DNA of 64,000 nt from Molossus alvarezi (Eukaryota > Chordata > Mammalia > Chiroptera > Molossidae), in contig CM073905.1 in the NCBI GenBank assembly GCA_037176705.1, positions 28,676,986 to 28,740,985 on the forward strand, given 5' to 3'. A program made the position numbers and the translations under genes. The notes under the pieces are model-generated. The model did no database searches and was not told the DNA's origin. It was given only the letters and a program-made list of their open reading frames with translations. Positions 46,301 to 61,400 of the stretch are shown piece by piece. Within the stretch, counting starts at the first letter, position 1, and every line of letters begins with the position of its first letter.

Positions 46301-49300
46301 CCCAGGATTATCTACCCCCAAAATGAATAGAACTCACCTCCTAGATGAATAGGATGGTCTACATTCATCCATTTGGATTTGGGCAAGGCCACCAACACCC
46401 CTTTCTCCCTCTTCATCAGCTGCATCGTAATGGTATCACCAACAACATACTGACGAGACTCTGTGGCAACAACGCTGCAATATGGACATTTAGATGTAGC
46501 AGGGCAAGGAGTTAGCAAACTGGAGTCTAATCTAGTAAATATCTCCATCTCACCTCTTGAGATCCTTCTTATGGACAGAACTGTAACAGATGGGACATTT
46601 ACTCCAGGTCTTCTCACTCAGTGAAAGATAGTGCAGGATGCATGCCCAGCAGAAGATGTGTCCACAACGGGTTATCTTGGCTGCAGTAGGTGGATATAGG
46701 CATATTGGGCAAGATGGCACTTCATGGCTACAAATACGCTGAAACAAAATGCCACAAGTTATACTGCTTTCAGAATTGACTAGAGTTTGTCACAGTTAAA
46801 GCCTCTTCTCTCCCATCCCCATACATCTCTACTCAATACAACTTCATAAAATTGTTCAAAAATGCAAGTTATATGTATGATAGCACTTTAAGCAAATCAT
46901 TAAGGAAACCATAATGGTTTAATATAATAAAACAACTACATAACAGGTATTTTGAGGGCTCTATAGCAATGGGAAAAAAATAACAGAAATCAGTATGATC
47001 CCATTTATGAAAAAAAGATGTATATGTACACATACATACATAGAGACATAAAAAGGGTCTAAGAGTAATGTTCCAGTAATTTTCAACAGGAGTCAATGAG
47101 ATTTTCACTTTATATCAATTTCTGGGGTTTTTTTTTTTTTCTTTTAAAGAGGGAGAGGAAGAGAGAAGGAGAGAGAGAGAGAAACACTGATGAAAGAGAA
47201 ACATCGATTAGCTGCCTTCTTCACATTCCCTTACTGGGGATCAAGCCCACAACCTGGAATTGAACCAGTGACCTCTTGGTGCATGGGTCACTGCTCAACC
47301 ACTGAGCCACACTAGCCAGGCTGGGCTTTCTATTTTTTTAAATCAATGCATATAAAACTTAAGTTCCACAGGCTTCATATCATTTTCATATGCTTTTATG
47401 AATTTTCACAGTAACAGGAATCCAGGCTTTGGGACCTATCATTCTGAAATGTATTTTACATCGTATAACCTAGGAGCGGCAAGGGGATACCCAGAACTCA
47501 TAATCTCAATAAAAAACAAATATAGCAGTGGCCTGGACAGAAGTACATCTATGTGGCTCATTTACCAGCCACAAGGCTGAGGCCTGATTTGATACTGATT
47601 ACTACAAATGACCACCAATGAAGTAATGTCCATGTAATGAGTCCACTCTGGGTCAGGAGGGTAACCAGAGCCCCTCACATATTGCCTTGGTCACTTCTTC
47701 CCAGGAGAAAGAAGGTAGTAGATAGGACTGCTTCAGCTCAGGGCCCTCCAACTCCCCAGTCCTGCAAGTCAACACCAATTAGCACAAAATGAACTCCAGG
47801 AGAAACCAGGGCTGATCTCTAGGCAACATCCACAGTAAGGGCTTACAGAAAAGGGCAATGGCAGTGAATCCAGCCAACAGCTTCTGTGTCATCACAATCA
47901 CAGTCTCTTTCTTTAGTTCTCTCTCCCACTAACAGCTTATAAACTTAGCTGAGCTACTCACCACTTGTTCCACAAAGTCCCAACTGACTAAGGTATCAGG
48001 ATCAGCAAAATGAACTGTGTAGTCCTGGTCTTCAGACACCACAAATTGGCAGCTAGAAATAGGGAGGAAGACAAGGAAAAGGCAGACTGTCAGAATCCAC
48101 CCACAAGCCCTCAAAATAAATTCATCTCTTCACTTAGAAATCAAATGCAGACCATGAGCAGCTATGGTTTGTCAAGCGCTGAACTCAGTTCTGAGTCCTG
48201 GCTCTGAAGGGAACCCAAAGACTCAGCGGGTAGGAGTCTAAATCCATGAACTCTGTTTTTTTCTGCTTCTAAGCCCAGCCAAGCTGTCTATTAGCCTTCT
48301 TTGAACTAAAATTAACCCATACTGTGGCTCCCTCAACCAGCAGGAAACCCGACTTGCCCCCTCACACCCAGAAATTCTGGTACATGGCTAATCTTCAAGG
48401 CAGTAGAAATGGCTATTCTCACTCAATAATTTGAGTACCAGTTTATATAAAGTACTAAATGGTCACTTTAGTCTAGATCCAAGGTTAAATCTTACATTAT
48501 AACTAACACCACAAAAGAGAAAGGGAATCAGTATTTGAGCAAATGTATGCCAAGCACTCAAACCTGTCATTCAATTCTCCCTTATGCAATCTCTGCTCCT
48601 TTACAGAGAAGCTGAATCTCAAAGTGATTAGGTAAATTACCCAAAGATCAAAAGCCAAAACAAGATTAAAATCTGAGTTCAATTCCAAAGCAAACATTTT
48701 TACTACCTCATCATGACTCTAAAGCATTATTTAATTTTGGCATTTATTTATTTACTTTACTTTTAAGCACCAAGAACATTCACTTGGAAAATGGGTGTTC
48801 AACACTAGCCAGACGAAAAAGAGAAAGCAGGAAAAAAACAAAAACAGAAAAAAGAACCAGATCAACTCCCTTTCTGTCTCTCCCCCACAGTAGTTTAAAA
48901 GCAGTTTCTTCTCAGCACAACTGCCCAGAGGCTCAATTTCACTTTCTTCCTAAGAGAAGCCATACTCACTTGGCCTGTAAAAACAGCTCCTTATTAAAAG
49001 GCTTATGCCCCCACTTGTTCCTTCTTCCCCAGCCACCATGTCCACTGCCTTCAAAGTGACCTGCCTGGCCACGAGGTTCAAAAGTGAAATTCAGCAAGTG
49101 GTTCAGGTTGATCTTCTTTGGACCAGAGAACTGGGCAGGGCTAAACTCTGCCCGTTGAGCCTCTGCTACCTAGAGAGAATGAAAACAAATTAGAGTATTT
49201 CCATTAGAATGACACTTACTGATTTATAGAAGAAAATAGCACAACTCCTCCTTCTATGACAAAACACAGACTTAAAGTACACAATCTTTCTAAGAGGTGT

Positions 49301-52300
49301 TAATACAAAAGTCTACCAAAATGTAGATGGAAGTGGAGGGGGAAAACAAGCCTTTAACATACAATTAGTTTCGTCTGCCCTGCTAAGTGGTAATTAACCA
49401 TTAAATGACAAAATGAACTCCTCTATCTTGAAGCACAAACATTTACTTACTGAATTAATCTTTTGACAGGCCCATAGGACTCCTACACCTTCACTCTTGT
49501 TAGCTACTTGTTCTCTGGTTTGTTTCTGGCAAAAGCACGTCTTTGGAACTACACTCTAGAGGCGGCATGTAGGCCGCTGCTAACTGCCATAGGCTTTAGG
49601 ATCCTGCCAGAGACCTCCTATCTAAGACACACACTGCTATTCGTGGTTAATTAAAACTGACAGAATTAGAACATGTAGGCAGACTAGCTGTGTCCAGAAA
49701 TAAACCCAATCAGCAGACCCAGAAACAGTTTAGAAAGAGGCAACAAACATGAGAAATATCACTGCAAACAAAGATGGGAGAAATCATTTGGGGTCTTTTT
49801 CAGTCTTAATATTCCCAAACTGAAGTGGTACATATACTGCTGTAAGTCAGCTACTGCATTTTCGAATCCCACATTCAATGTAATAAGCACTTTACCATAA
49901 CAATAAATATTAATATACAGTCACTTTTTTCTTTTTTTTTTATCCTCACCCGAGGACATTTTTGCATGTATCTTCAGATAGAGCGGGAGGGAGAGAGGGG
50001 GGAAGAGAGAGAGAGAGAAACATCAATGTGAGAGAGACACATCCAGTGGTTGCCACCCACACAACCCCAACAGGGGCTGGGAACAAACTGCAACCAACGT
50101 ACGTTCCCTTAGCGAGAACCAAACCCAGGACTCTCCGGTCCACGGGCTGACGCTCTAACCGCTGAGCCAAACTGGCCAGGGCTAATACACAGTCGCTTTA
50201 AATAGCTATACATCATTATACTCTATGGGAATACTATAATCCCCTAGTGTAGGGCAGATTGTATGTAGCTTTTCCATCGTGTAACACAATAATGCGATGA
50301 TAAACACTTTCGGATAGATCTTTGTGCACAAATATGTGGGCACCTATAATTATTTCTTTTGATGTCTGGTTGAAATTAGTGGGTCAAAAAAATGCAAATT
50401 TAAGGCTTTTTCTGCTTAATTAAATTCAGAGATTTGTAAACAGCACCTGCACATGTAATAAAAAAATCTGAAGAGAATAAAAGGGCAAAAGAGACTTTCT
50501 TTTTCAGGGGCATTCTATGCATATATTCTATGTATACAGAAACATAGTATACGATCTTTATGATTAAATACAGTGACATACCATATAATTACACAATTTC
50601 CTTTTATTTATTTATTTACTTTATTGATTTATTTTAGATAGAGAGTGGGAGAGGGAGAGATAGGAACATCGATGAGAGAGAACATCGATTGGCCATCTCC
50701 TTTGGGCATGTTCCCTGACTGGGAATTGAACCAGTGACCTCCTGGTGCATGGGTCAACAGTCAACCACTGAGCCACACCGGCTGGGCACTTTTCCTCAAA
50801 ATTGTATGGTGGGATCCCTTGCTTCATTCAGTATTCTAATCAAAATTCACCTCCTCAGAGTAGTTTTCCTCAGTCACCTTCTAAAACTATTCTTTATTAC
50901 TCTCTACCCCTTTACCTCTCCGTCTACTTTCATTTTTTTAATTCAATAAGCACTTACCATCAGATTTATTATACAATGGTTTATTTAATGTCTCCCCAAA
51001 CTAGAATATAAGCTCCTGAAAGACAATGTTCCACTTGATGTTGTATTCCAGACTCCTAAATGGTATGTGGTGCACAGCAGGCAAGGAGTAAGTTTCTGGT
51101 GAATGAATGAATTCTTCCATGAGTGCATTCATTAAATCTGTCCTGGTCTATAACGGTTACATAGAATGGGAACATTCAAACAGCAGGATAATTTATTTAA
51201 CCAGTCCCTTGGTGGTAACATTTAGGTTGTTTCCTAAATTTTGCAACTATAAAAAAATGCTGCAGTGAAGTCCTTTCTACATAAGTCTTTATGCCCTTAC
51301 AGAAGGATATCTAAGAAACTCCTAAAATCAGAGTACCTGTGACTAAAAATACGGCATTTTACATTTTGCTAGATACTATAGGGCAAATGTCATTAACTGT
51401 CATTTTATTATCTAAATATTCCAAAGATAACCTATAATTCAAGCATGACAATAAAACAACTATATAAATTAAGGTACTACAAACTGGCTATAATTTCTCA
51501 CATTTCATGATATTTTCTTCTTTCAAGGAAATTTTCATAACCTTCAAGGGAGAAAAGGAGGCAAAGTTCCAAATCTAGTTAAACCTCAACTAGTGAAGAC
51601 TATTTTGGTTATTTACAGTTCCACCTCTTGCTCCACCCCCTCTCCAACTACTAACAAACTGGAGGATCAGAACTCATGCTTAGAACATTTCTGAAATCCC
51701 ATACCTCATCTCGTCTTCCACCATTAAAAGAAGAGCTAAAGAGTTTGCTGCTGCCGCCACCCCTTTGAGGAGGCATCTTATTAAAAGTTTTGCTTTTCTG
51801 TGAATTGGAGCGACGGGACTGGTTGCTAAAATTTTCATTTTTGGGGCAGTAAGGTTCACGTTTGCGATTATAACGCTTGGATCCACTTGAGTTCTTTCCA
51901 TCTAAAAGCAAGAAACACAAAAGAATTAGTTGAGAAATGACATATACACTTGACCAAATGCTCTCCACCTCCCAACAAAACTGTGTTTAAATAAAGGTAA
52001 ATGGGAGCTACTCTGTCTGTGGAGTAACCACTCTATCGCATTGCTTCACTAATAAACTCTTTTTCACTATAAACTCCTTAAAAAAAAAAAAAAAGGTTAA
52101 ATGAGCCATTCCATGACCTCCAAGAATTCTGGGTTTGGGCAAGAGCATTAGTGCACTGGGCAAGACATAATATAGTAAGATTTTTTTTTGTTTTTAATGA
52201 GGAAACCTAAAGGGTCCCTCCCTCAGGACGAATACTATGCAGATCAAACCACAGTCTCAGTTTTACAGCATTAACCACTACTCTTGTAAAAGTCCATTCA

Positions 52301-52445
52301 GAAAAACTAATAGAAAAAGGAATAGCCTATCCACATTAGGGAAAAGTACTTTATCTGGAGGCAGGATAAAAGAGATTTTCTCCTTAAATTACTACAACAT
52401 CGCTAGATTCTATACTGCAACAGCTTGGCCTAGGTGCAGGCGATC

Positions 52446-52497
<52 letters not shown>

Positions 52498-55400
52498 TTT
52501 TCAAGATACATAAAAGCAAAACAATATTTACATATGTTATAGAGGTCAAACTGAGAAGATATTAAATTGACAAGAGAGGTTGAGATCTAAGACCATAGTT
52601 AAACCCTTTAATAAAATATTTCTAGCTTTTTTCTCCAATTGTAAGAATATAAGTCCAATTTTGAAATCCAGCCCTGGCCAGTTTGGCTCAGCTGTTGGAG
52701 CATTGGCCTGCGGACCAGAGAGTCCCGGGTCTGGTTCCCACTGAGGGCATATACAAAAAAAAAAAAAAAAAAAAATCCAGAAGAATAATTTACATTTGCC
52801 AGTACTCACAGACTACCAACCTATAAACAGTGTTTCATTTCCTTTCACTCTCCACTTTATCCACATGCCACACATCTTCCACAAAATGACAGGTGTACAA
52901 AAATACACTGTTTTCTACCTATTACTCCATGAGCATGTTTATGCATCCATACTCTTCACAAAAGCATGATTAATGGCTGCACTATCATCTACCAATTTAC
53001 CTGTAGAATAATATAACCAATCCCCTATTGCGGTACATTTAGGTGGCTTCTCATTTTTTGCTAGTTTAATATAGTATTGGAGCCACTTTATACAGAGGCC
53101 TGTGTATATGATTATGTCAAATTCTCAAAGCGGAATAAGCAGATCAAATATAATCATTAAAGCCTTTCACACATCCACAAGTTGCTTTCTAGAACCATTA
53201 CACCTATTTTCTTACATTTAACGATACCGTAAGAATGTCTAACTCACTATATTCTTTTTTTTTTTAATCCTTACCCGAGGATACTTTTCCATTCTTTGTT
53301 CAGATAGAGTGGGAGGGAGGGAGGGAGAGAGGGAGAGAAAAAGAGAGAGAGAGAAACATCGACATGAAAGGGACACATCGAGTGGCTGCCACTCACACAA
53401 CCCAACCAGGGCCGGGGACAAACTGCAACCAAGGTACATGCCCCTAGCGGGAATCAAACCCGGGTCTCTCTGGACCACAGGCCAATGCTCTAACCACTGA
53501 GCAAAACCGGCCAGGGCATATATGATAATACTGAGTTGAATAAACTTTCTGAAACAAAATGGTTAAAATAATTTCTTGTTCTAAATTTTAATTTCTCTGC
53601 CCTGGCTGGTTTAGTTCAGTGGTTAGAGTATTGGCCTGCTGACAGAAGAGTCCCAGGTTCGATTCCTACTAGGGGCATGTACCTTGGTTGCAGTTTGTAC
53701 CCGGCCCGGGTTGGGGTTATGTGGGTGGCAACCACTCGATGTGTCTCTCCAATATCGATGTTTCTCTCTCTGTTCCTCCATCTCTCCCTCCCACTCTGTC
53801 TGAATACAAATGCAAAAAAAAGTCCTCGAGTAAGGATAAAAAAATGTTTTAATTTCTCTGATGATTAGTTACAAACATTTTTTCAGTCTGTCGGCCATTT
53901 GTATTTTGTATAAAGAACTTGTTTGTGTTCTTTGCCCATTTTTTTCTACTAGGAAGCTGAACTGCGTAGATTATTTTGTCCCAAATTGACCAAAGAACCC
54001 TCGCCAGACATATTTAACATGTGCCAAAGTTTACCAGCTTTAAAATTTTAAAAAGCAAAATAAATCCTATCTGAAGAACCATTCACAACTAAATCAAACT
54101 GAAAGTAATAGAGGTCTCCAAATTAGTCTTTGGACGAAAAAAGACCAATTTATTAACATTCTTGTCCTTTTGCTCACTCCATGTTGTCTTATTTCAACAT
54201 GGAAATCTGACCAATCAAGTCTGCACACTAGTTTGATGGCCTTAAAAGCAAAAACTTAGAGTGGAAGTTAAGGGACTTTTAATGAAGAAATCCATTAGGT
54301 TTATCCTCAAACTAATAGGGAGTGGTGGTTTACAAAGTCAAGAGGATTCTGCATGAGCCATAAAATATATAGCTTAATCCTCTTTATGTTAAAAACATGT
54401 AATTAGCCTGGCCAATGTGGCTCCGTAGATTGAGTGTCAACCCATGGACTGAGAGGTCCTGGTTCTATTCCCCATTAGGGCACATGCCTGAGTTTCAGGC
54501 TCGCTCCCCAGTGGAGGACGTGCAGGAGGCAGCTGATCGATGTTTCTCACATCAATGTTTGTATCTCTCCCTTCCCCCTTCTATCTAAAAAATCAATAAA
54601 AACATATTTTAAAACATATATATGTAATTAACAGAAATGTCTAGAAAGGCAACACAGCAGGCTGTTAATGACAGTTAACTCTGAAAAATGGAACTATCCA
54701 CTTTTACCAGTTCGCAGGAATTATCCAGATGAGCTTCTACGGGATTCCTGTGCTCAGGCCTCACCCTCGAAGAGTCTGACTTCAATATATAGAATTATTG
54801 TTCTATATACTTATAATTTGGGTAATTTTAAAAACTATTAAGTACCGCCTAGCTGGTGTGGCTCGGTGGATTGATCATTGGCCCATGGACTGAGAGGTCC
54901 TGGTTTGATTTCCAGTCAGGGCACATGCCCAGGCTGCAGTCTCGATCCCCAGTGGGGGGCCTGCAGGAGGCAGCCAATCCATGTTTCTCTCTCACCCGAT
55001 GTTTCTATCTCTCTCTCCCTCTAAAAAATAAAAAAATCAGTAAAAACATATTAAAATAAATAAATAAACACTAGCCTGGCCAGTGTGGCTCAGTGGTTGA
55101 GCATCGACCCATGCACCAAGAGGTCACCAGTTCAGTTCCCAGTCAGGGCACATGCCCAGGTTGTGGGTCCAATCCCCAGTTGAGGGCATGCAGGAGGCAG
55201 CCAATCAATGTTCTCTGACATCTATGTTTCTATCTCTCTCTCCCTCTCCCTTCCTCTCTCTCTAACATCAATAAAGAAAAAACAAAATGTAACAAAAATA
55301 AATAAAAAGATTAAGTACCTAGAAAAATCTATTTCTAGACAAGTAAGATGATCAACTTATTTTACAGCAGACTAAATAAATCCAAGGTAAAGCATATTTT

Positions 55401-58400
55401 CAGAGAAAAGGAAACGTGAGCTGGTAAACCACACTCCAAATTTTGACAGCAATCATCTCACACTCTGCCAACAACATGGGATAAATGAAGGATATATCAT
55501 CTTCTCCAAACTTAACCAAGCTAAAACTTAGTAGACAAGCTAATAGTCATGTCAGGTGGTCACAATGCAAACAGAAAACAGATGGTCACAGAAACACTGC
55601 CAGCTAAGTTCACTCCTACCAGTTACCTTTAAATCCCAGTTAGGGAAAGTGACCAGAGTTCAATCTGAAGTTAGAATTTGTGCATTCACTGGTAGATTCT
55701 TGTACGTGCCCTGACCAGGGGATTGAACCCACAACCTTGGCGTATCAGGATGATACTCTAACCAACTGAGCTACCCAGCCAGGGCTGAAGTTAGAATTAC
55801 TGAAACAGACTTTTATCAATTTCTTCAGTTAGCAACAGTTAATTGTCAAACATGGCATCAGTGGTAACTATTAGAAAGCCAGGCTTCAGCCAGGCTGGTG
55901 TGGCTCAGTGATTGAGCATCGACCCGTGCATCAAGAGGGCACTGGTTGGATTACCTGTTAGGGCACAAGCCCAGATTGTGGCCCAATCCACCAGTGGGGG
56001 CATGAAGGAGGCAGCCAATCCATGTCCTTTCTCATTGATGCCCTTCCCCAACATCAATAAAAATTAAAATAAAATAAAAACTCTTTTAAAAAGAGAAGGT
56101 GAGGCCCTGGCCGGTTTGGATTAGCAGTTAGAGCATCGACCTGCGGACCTGAGAGTCCCAGGTTCGGTTCCTGATAAGGGCACATAACTTGGTTGCAGTT
56201 TGTTCCTGGCCTAGGTTGGGGTGGTGTGGGTGGCAACCACTTGATGTGTCTCTCTCACGTCGATGTTTCTCTCTCTCTTCCCCCCCTCTCTCCCTTCCGC
56301 TCTATCTGAAGATAAATGCAAAAATGTCCCCCGGTGAGGATTAAAAAAAAGGAAAGTGAGGATTCAGACCCCATAAGAATTTTGCCTTGCCTTTAACCCA
56401 TGGAATTCATTTATAAGATCTCAAATACACAGAAAATTCAGAGATACAGAACCCCAGCTAACGTCACCTTGAGAACAAATGAGGTCTTATGAAAAAAGGT
56501 ATATACAGAAAACACATATTGCCCAAACTTCCTCATTACCCAAGACTGTTTCAGATGATCCTGCATTTGACTCTGATACTTTCAGACAAGCACCTAATAG
56601 TTCGCACAGATTTAGGTAAAACCAGATTCTATACTTTGAGGGCTCAAGAAAGTAAGCTGGAACTCACCAAAAGAGTTGTTTTCATTTTAGTCACTTATTA
56701 CCACACTGGCAAGGAAACAGTTTCATAATGCTTATAGAACTGCTCCCTGAAGGACAGAGAAGTGCTATTTCTAAAACAGCTTGCAACATTGACCACATAT
56801 GAATTTATGATTTTGGTTGCTAAAATCAACTCCCTCATCTTGTCTTCCACTTACCTAGAGGTATAAAGCCAGACATCTAAAGTGAGAGAAGGGGAAACAT
56901 CTGTAATACTTTCAATAATAAAGATAAAAAAATAAATTAAAAGAAAAAAAATTAAGAGAGGTTGAGCCCTGGTTGGTCTGGCTCAGTATTGAGCATTGAC
57001 CCAAGGACCAAAGGGTCGCAGGTTTAATTCTCGGTCAAGGGCACATACCTGGGTTGCAGGTTCTACCCCAATTGGGGTCGTGTGGGAAGCAACCAATTGA
57101 TGTGTCTCTCTCACACGATGCTTCTTTCTCTCTCTCTTTCTCCCTCCCTTCCACTCTATCTAAAAATCAATGGAAAAATATCCTTTGGTGAGGATTAACA
57201 AAAAATAAAATAAGCCTGGCCAGTGTGGTTCAGTGGGTTGAGTGTTGTCCCATGGACTGAGAGGTCATAGTAGTTCGATTCCTGGTCAGGGCACATACCC
57301 AGGTTGTGGGCTCGATACCCAGTAGGGGGCATGCAGGAGGCATTCGATTAATGTTTCTCTCTTACATCAATGTTTCTTTCTCTCTAAAAAATAAATAAAA
57401 ACAGCCCTGGCAGGTTTGGCTCAGCAGTTAGAGCGTTGGCCTGCGGTCCGGAGAGACCCAGGTTCGGTTCCCGCTAAGGGCATGTACCTCAGTTGCAGTT
57501 TGTCCCCGGCCCTGGTTGGGTTGTGCAGGTGACACTCACTCAATGTGTCCCTTTCACGTCAATGTTTCTCTCTCTCTCTCTTCCTCCCACTTTATCTGAA
57601 TAAAAATAAATAAATAAATAAATAAATAATAAAAACATACTAACAACAAAAACTTTCTATTAAAAAAAATAAAAAATAAAGTGAGAGGTTGGCTCTTATC
57701 TCTACTACAAGGCAACAGGCAGCTAAAGATTAAAGGTAGAGTCAGGCCTGGAACCCAGTGATAAAATTCAGAGTACTATTTTTGAAATGTTTTATAGACA
57801 ACTTGCCAGGATATACATGTGAATAACTTTGGGGTAAAAATTGTCCTCCTTTCTCTTATAGGAGATAGCAATGAAATGATCTGATTTAGATTTTGGAAAG
57901 CAGACCAAAATGTCAAGTTAAGTTCCTGGGAGAAACATTTCTCTATTGAAAATTTTAAATTTCAAAGTGGTGGTTCTAAATTCTGGTGGCACAACAGAAT
58001 CACTTGAAGAGACCTTTAAAGCTGTGGATGTAAGGGCCTAACGGCCCAACCCAGAAGGAAAGAATCACTAGAGAAGGGCCCCACACATCCCTATTTTTTT
58101 TTTTTATCCTCACCCGAGGACATTTTCACATTTATCTTCAGATAGAGCGGGAGGAAGAGAGACAGAGAGAAACAGTGATGTGAGAGAGACACATCGAGTG
58201 GTTGCCACCTACATGACCACAAATGGGGCCGGGGACAAACTGCAACCAAGGTACGTGCTCTTAGCAGGAACTGAACCCAGGTCTCTCTGGACCATGAGCT
58301 GACACTAACCATTGAGCCAAACCTGCCAGAGCAACACATCCCTATTTTTTTTTTTTTTTTAATCCTCACCCGAGGACATTTTTCCATTTTTTATTCAGAT

Positions 58401-61400
58401 AGAGCGGGAGGGAGGGAGAGGAAGAGAGAGAGAGAGAAACATCGATGTGAAGGGACACATCGAGTGGCTGCCATCCGCACGACCAACCAGGGCCGGGGAC
58501 AAACTGCAACCGAGGTACGTGCCCTTAGCAGGAACCGAACCCGGGTCTCTCTGTACCGCAGGCCGACGCTCCAACCGCTGAGCCAAACCGGCCAGGGCCA
58601 CATCCCTATTTTTTAAAAAGGGCCTCGGGAGATTCTAATGCACAGCCAGAGGGGAGAATAACTGCCCAGAACTACTGTCAAGACATATTCCAAAAGGGAC
58701 AAGACTACTAGTTAATTGGCTCAAATCCAGAACTCAGGATCCCAGAATCAACACGAGACTTGAGAACTTAACCCAGTGTCTCAGTTATTACACATTTCCC
58801 TAACAGAAAGTTCTCTAATAACAGAAAGCATTTCTCAGTCTCTTTCTCCATTACCATATTAAAGGCACAAATTTTTCTGTTAAATAATTTGGCATCATCA
58901 ACATTTCTAGCTCTAGTTCTGACAGGTGGCACTGCCTAGAGGTCAGATCAGCCAGGAAGTTTCTACTGCTGATTCATACTGTAATCACAAGCAAGTTGCT
59001 TACCCATCACCCAGAGAGATTAACAAGCACCTCTGGAGGGGCAGTATGTGGCCTTACTACAGAATCCACTAACACTGAATCCAGCTCAAATTATTAACTC
59101 TAAATGAAAAAACGAGAAATGTGGTATCAGGAATGACGTATGTGCCAGGAAGTTACCTGCTTGCTACGTGAATTTGTACACTGAGGACTTCTTAAGAATT
59201 CTCTTGGACAAATCACTCTAACCCCTATAAGCCTCAGTTTTCTTGTCTGGAAAATAGGGCTAATCCTCTACTCTACCCTCCTCACAGAGTCATGAAATTA
59301 AGAGAAAACCTACCACAGTGCTTGGCACACAGTTGCTATTATTATTTGAAGGTCTATTATTAATAAATCTAAATCATTCCAGTCAAGAACACCCACTAGA
59401 CTTCCAACACTAGTAACCGGGCATCTGATACCAGAATAAGAGGAAGAGAGTGTAAGGACAGCGCTTCATATCACCAACCTCAAAATAACTGCTTCATAAT
59501 ACCTGACCTTCCCTTAACCTCTATGGCAGTACCATTTCCCACCCAGGGATATGAAGCAAGGGCCTGGTTCTGGGCTAGGGTCCATTGTTTGCCCATAATC
59601 AGCCTAGCCTCTCTCTTGCCTCTTTTCACTTTCTTTTTTTTAAATCCTCACCAGAGGATATTTTTCCATTTATCTTCAGGTAGATGGGAGGGGGGGAGAG
59701 GGGGGAAGAGAGAGAGAGAGAGAAACAAAAACATCAGTTGCCTTCCGCACAACCCCAACCGGGGCCGGGGACTGAACAGCAACCAAGGTACAACTCAAAC
59801 CCACGACTCTGGTCCATAAGCCAATGCTCTAACTGCTGAGCCAAACCAGCCAGGGCCTCTTTGCTTTTTCTAAATGACTTTCCCCAAACTATCCCCTGGG
59901 ATATTCACTGTTAAGGATTCTTAGAATTGCATCTTAACCCTACCAGAAAAAAACTGTTGGGCCCTGGCCAGTTTGGCTCAGCGGTTAGAGCGTCGGCCTG
60001 CGGTTCAGAGAGACCCGGGTTCGGTTTCCGCTAAGGGTACATACCTTGGTTGCAGTTTGTCCCCAGCCCTGGTTGGGATGTGCGGGTGGCAACCACTTGA
60101 TGTGTCCCTTTCATGTCAATGTTTCTCTCTCTCTCTCTCCTCCCCAACTCTATCTGAACAAAAAATGGAAAAAAAGTCCTTGGGTGAGGATTAAAAAAAC
60201 AAACCAAAAAAAAACTGTTGGAATATATCCAAGAAAGGGAATGTTATGTAACATGTTTGAAGCAATTAAACAACAGAAAGAACTGTGGTATGCCACTCCA
60301 ACCAGAAAGATCAAATAAATCCCAGTAGCCAAATTTACCTATTTCCTCTGTACATGAAGGGCTAACTTAAGCCAGCCACAGGAACAAAGACTCAAGTATA
60401 TTAATCATGTAGCTAGAAAGCAAATGACCATTTATGACATACGTTTTAGGGAATAGAAACCTGAGGTTCTTTCTTCACATGATGTAAGGAAAGGGGAGCA
60501 GAAAAAAAAATTAAATATTGTCTCAGGTTCAATTTCAGCCAAGGGCACACACCTCTGTTGCGTTCATCCCCAGCCATGGTCAGGGTCATGAGGGAGGCAA
60601 CCAATCGATGTGTCTCTCTCACATCAGTGCTTCTCTCTCCCTCCCTCCCTCCCTCCCACTCTATCTGGAGATAAATGGAAAAATATCCTCAGGTGAGGAT
60701 TTGGGGGGGGGGGGGCAAGTTATGTCTTTTCAATTTACCCATCCAGTTTTTCAACTCAGTACTCTGAAACTCAAGAGTCCTTACAATTTCCAGCAGAATC
60801 AAGTACATCAAAAGTTGAGCCAACTTTTGGGAAACCTCTGTATGGAATTATGCTTAATTTCAGTCTACCCGTTTGTTACAGTAACCATCTAAAAGTCACT
60901 GTAGAAGAAGTCCTCAATGCTCTGTGTGGCAGTACTGGTCTTAGCTTAATATTCTGAAGGCAGCATATGCTACCCACCCTTTACCAATGAGTCAAAGGTT
61001 CAATTCCAGTCAGGGGCACATACCTGGTTGGGGTCACACGGGAGGGGACCAGTCAATGTGTCTCTTTTGCATCGATGCTTCTCTCTCTCTCTCTTCCATC
61101 CCTCCCTCCCACTCTATCTGAAGGTAAATAGAAGAAAATATCCTCAGGTGAGGATTTAAAAAAAATAAAAGCCCAGCCAGTGCGGCTCAGTGCTTGAGCG
61201 TCAGCCCATGCACCAAGAGGTTGCTGGTTCGATTCCCAGTCAGGGCACATGCCCAGGTTATGGGCCTGATCCCCAGTGGGAAACATGCAAGTGGCAACCA
61301 ATCGATGTTCTCTCTCATCAATGTTTATCTCTCTCTCTCTCCCTCTCTCTCCCCCCCTCTCCCTCTCCCTCTCCCTTTAGTCTAAATGAACCTAATGATT

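Larger units (their letters stand above)
52780..53960 (-). mobile_element. Old L1M-like sequence split by two type A SINEs
   Basis: Pieces 52780-53260, 53519-53599 and 53850-53960 (gtacatttaggtggcttctc; gttctttgcccatttttttc) look like one reversed L1M 3' copy. Subfamily unresolved. Confidence 0.4.
57970..58660 (+). mobile_element. MER5A-like hAT element interrupted by two type A SINEs
   Basis: Host pieces are at 57970-58095 (tggttctaaattctgg) and 58599-58660 (gggagattctaatgcacagc). Two minus-strand type A SINEs sit between them. Assignment to MER5A is by recall. Confidence 0.5.
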
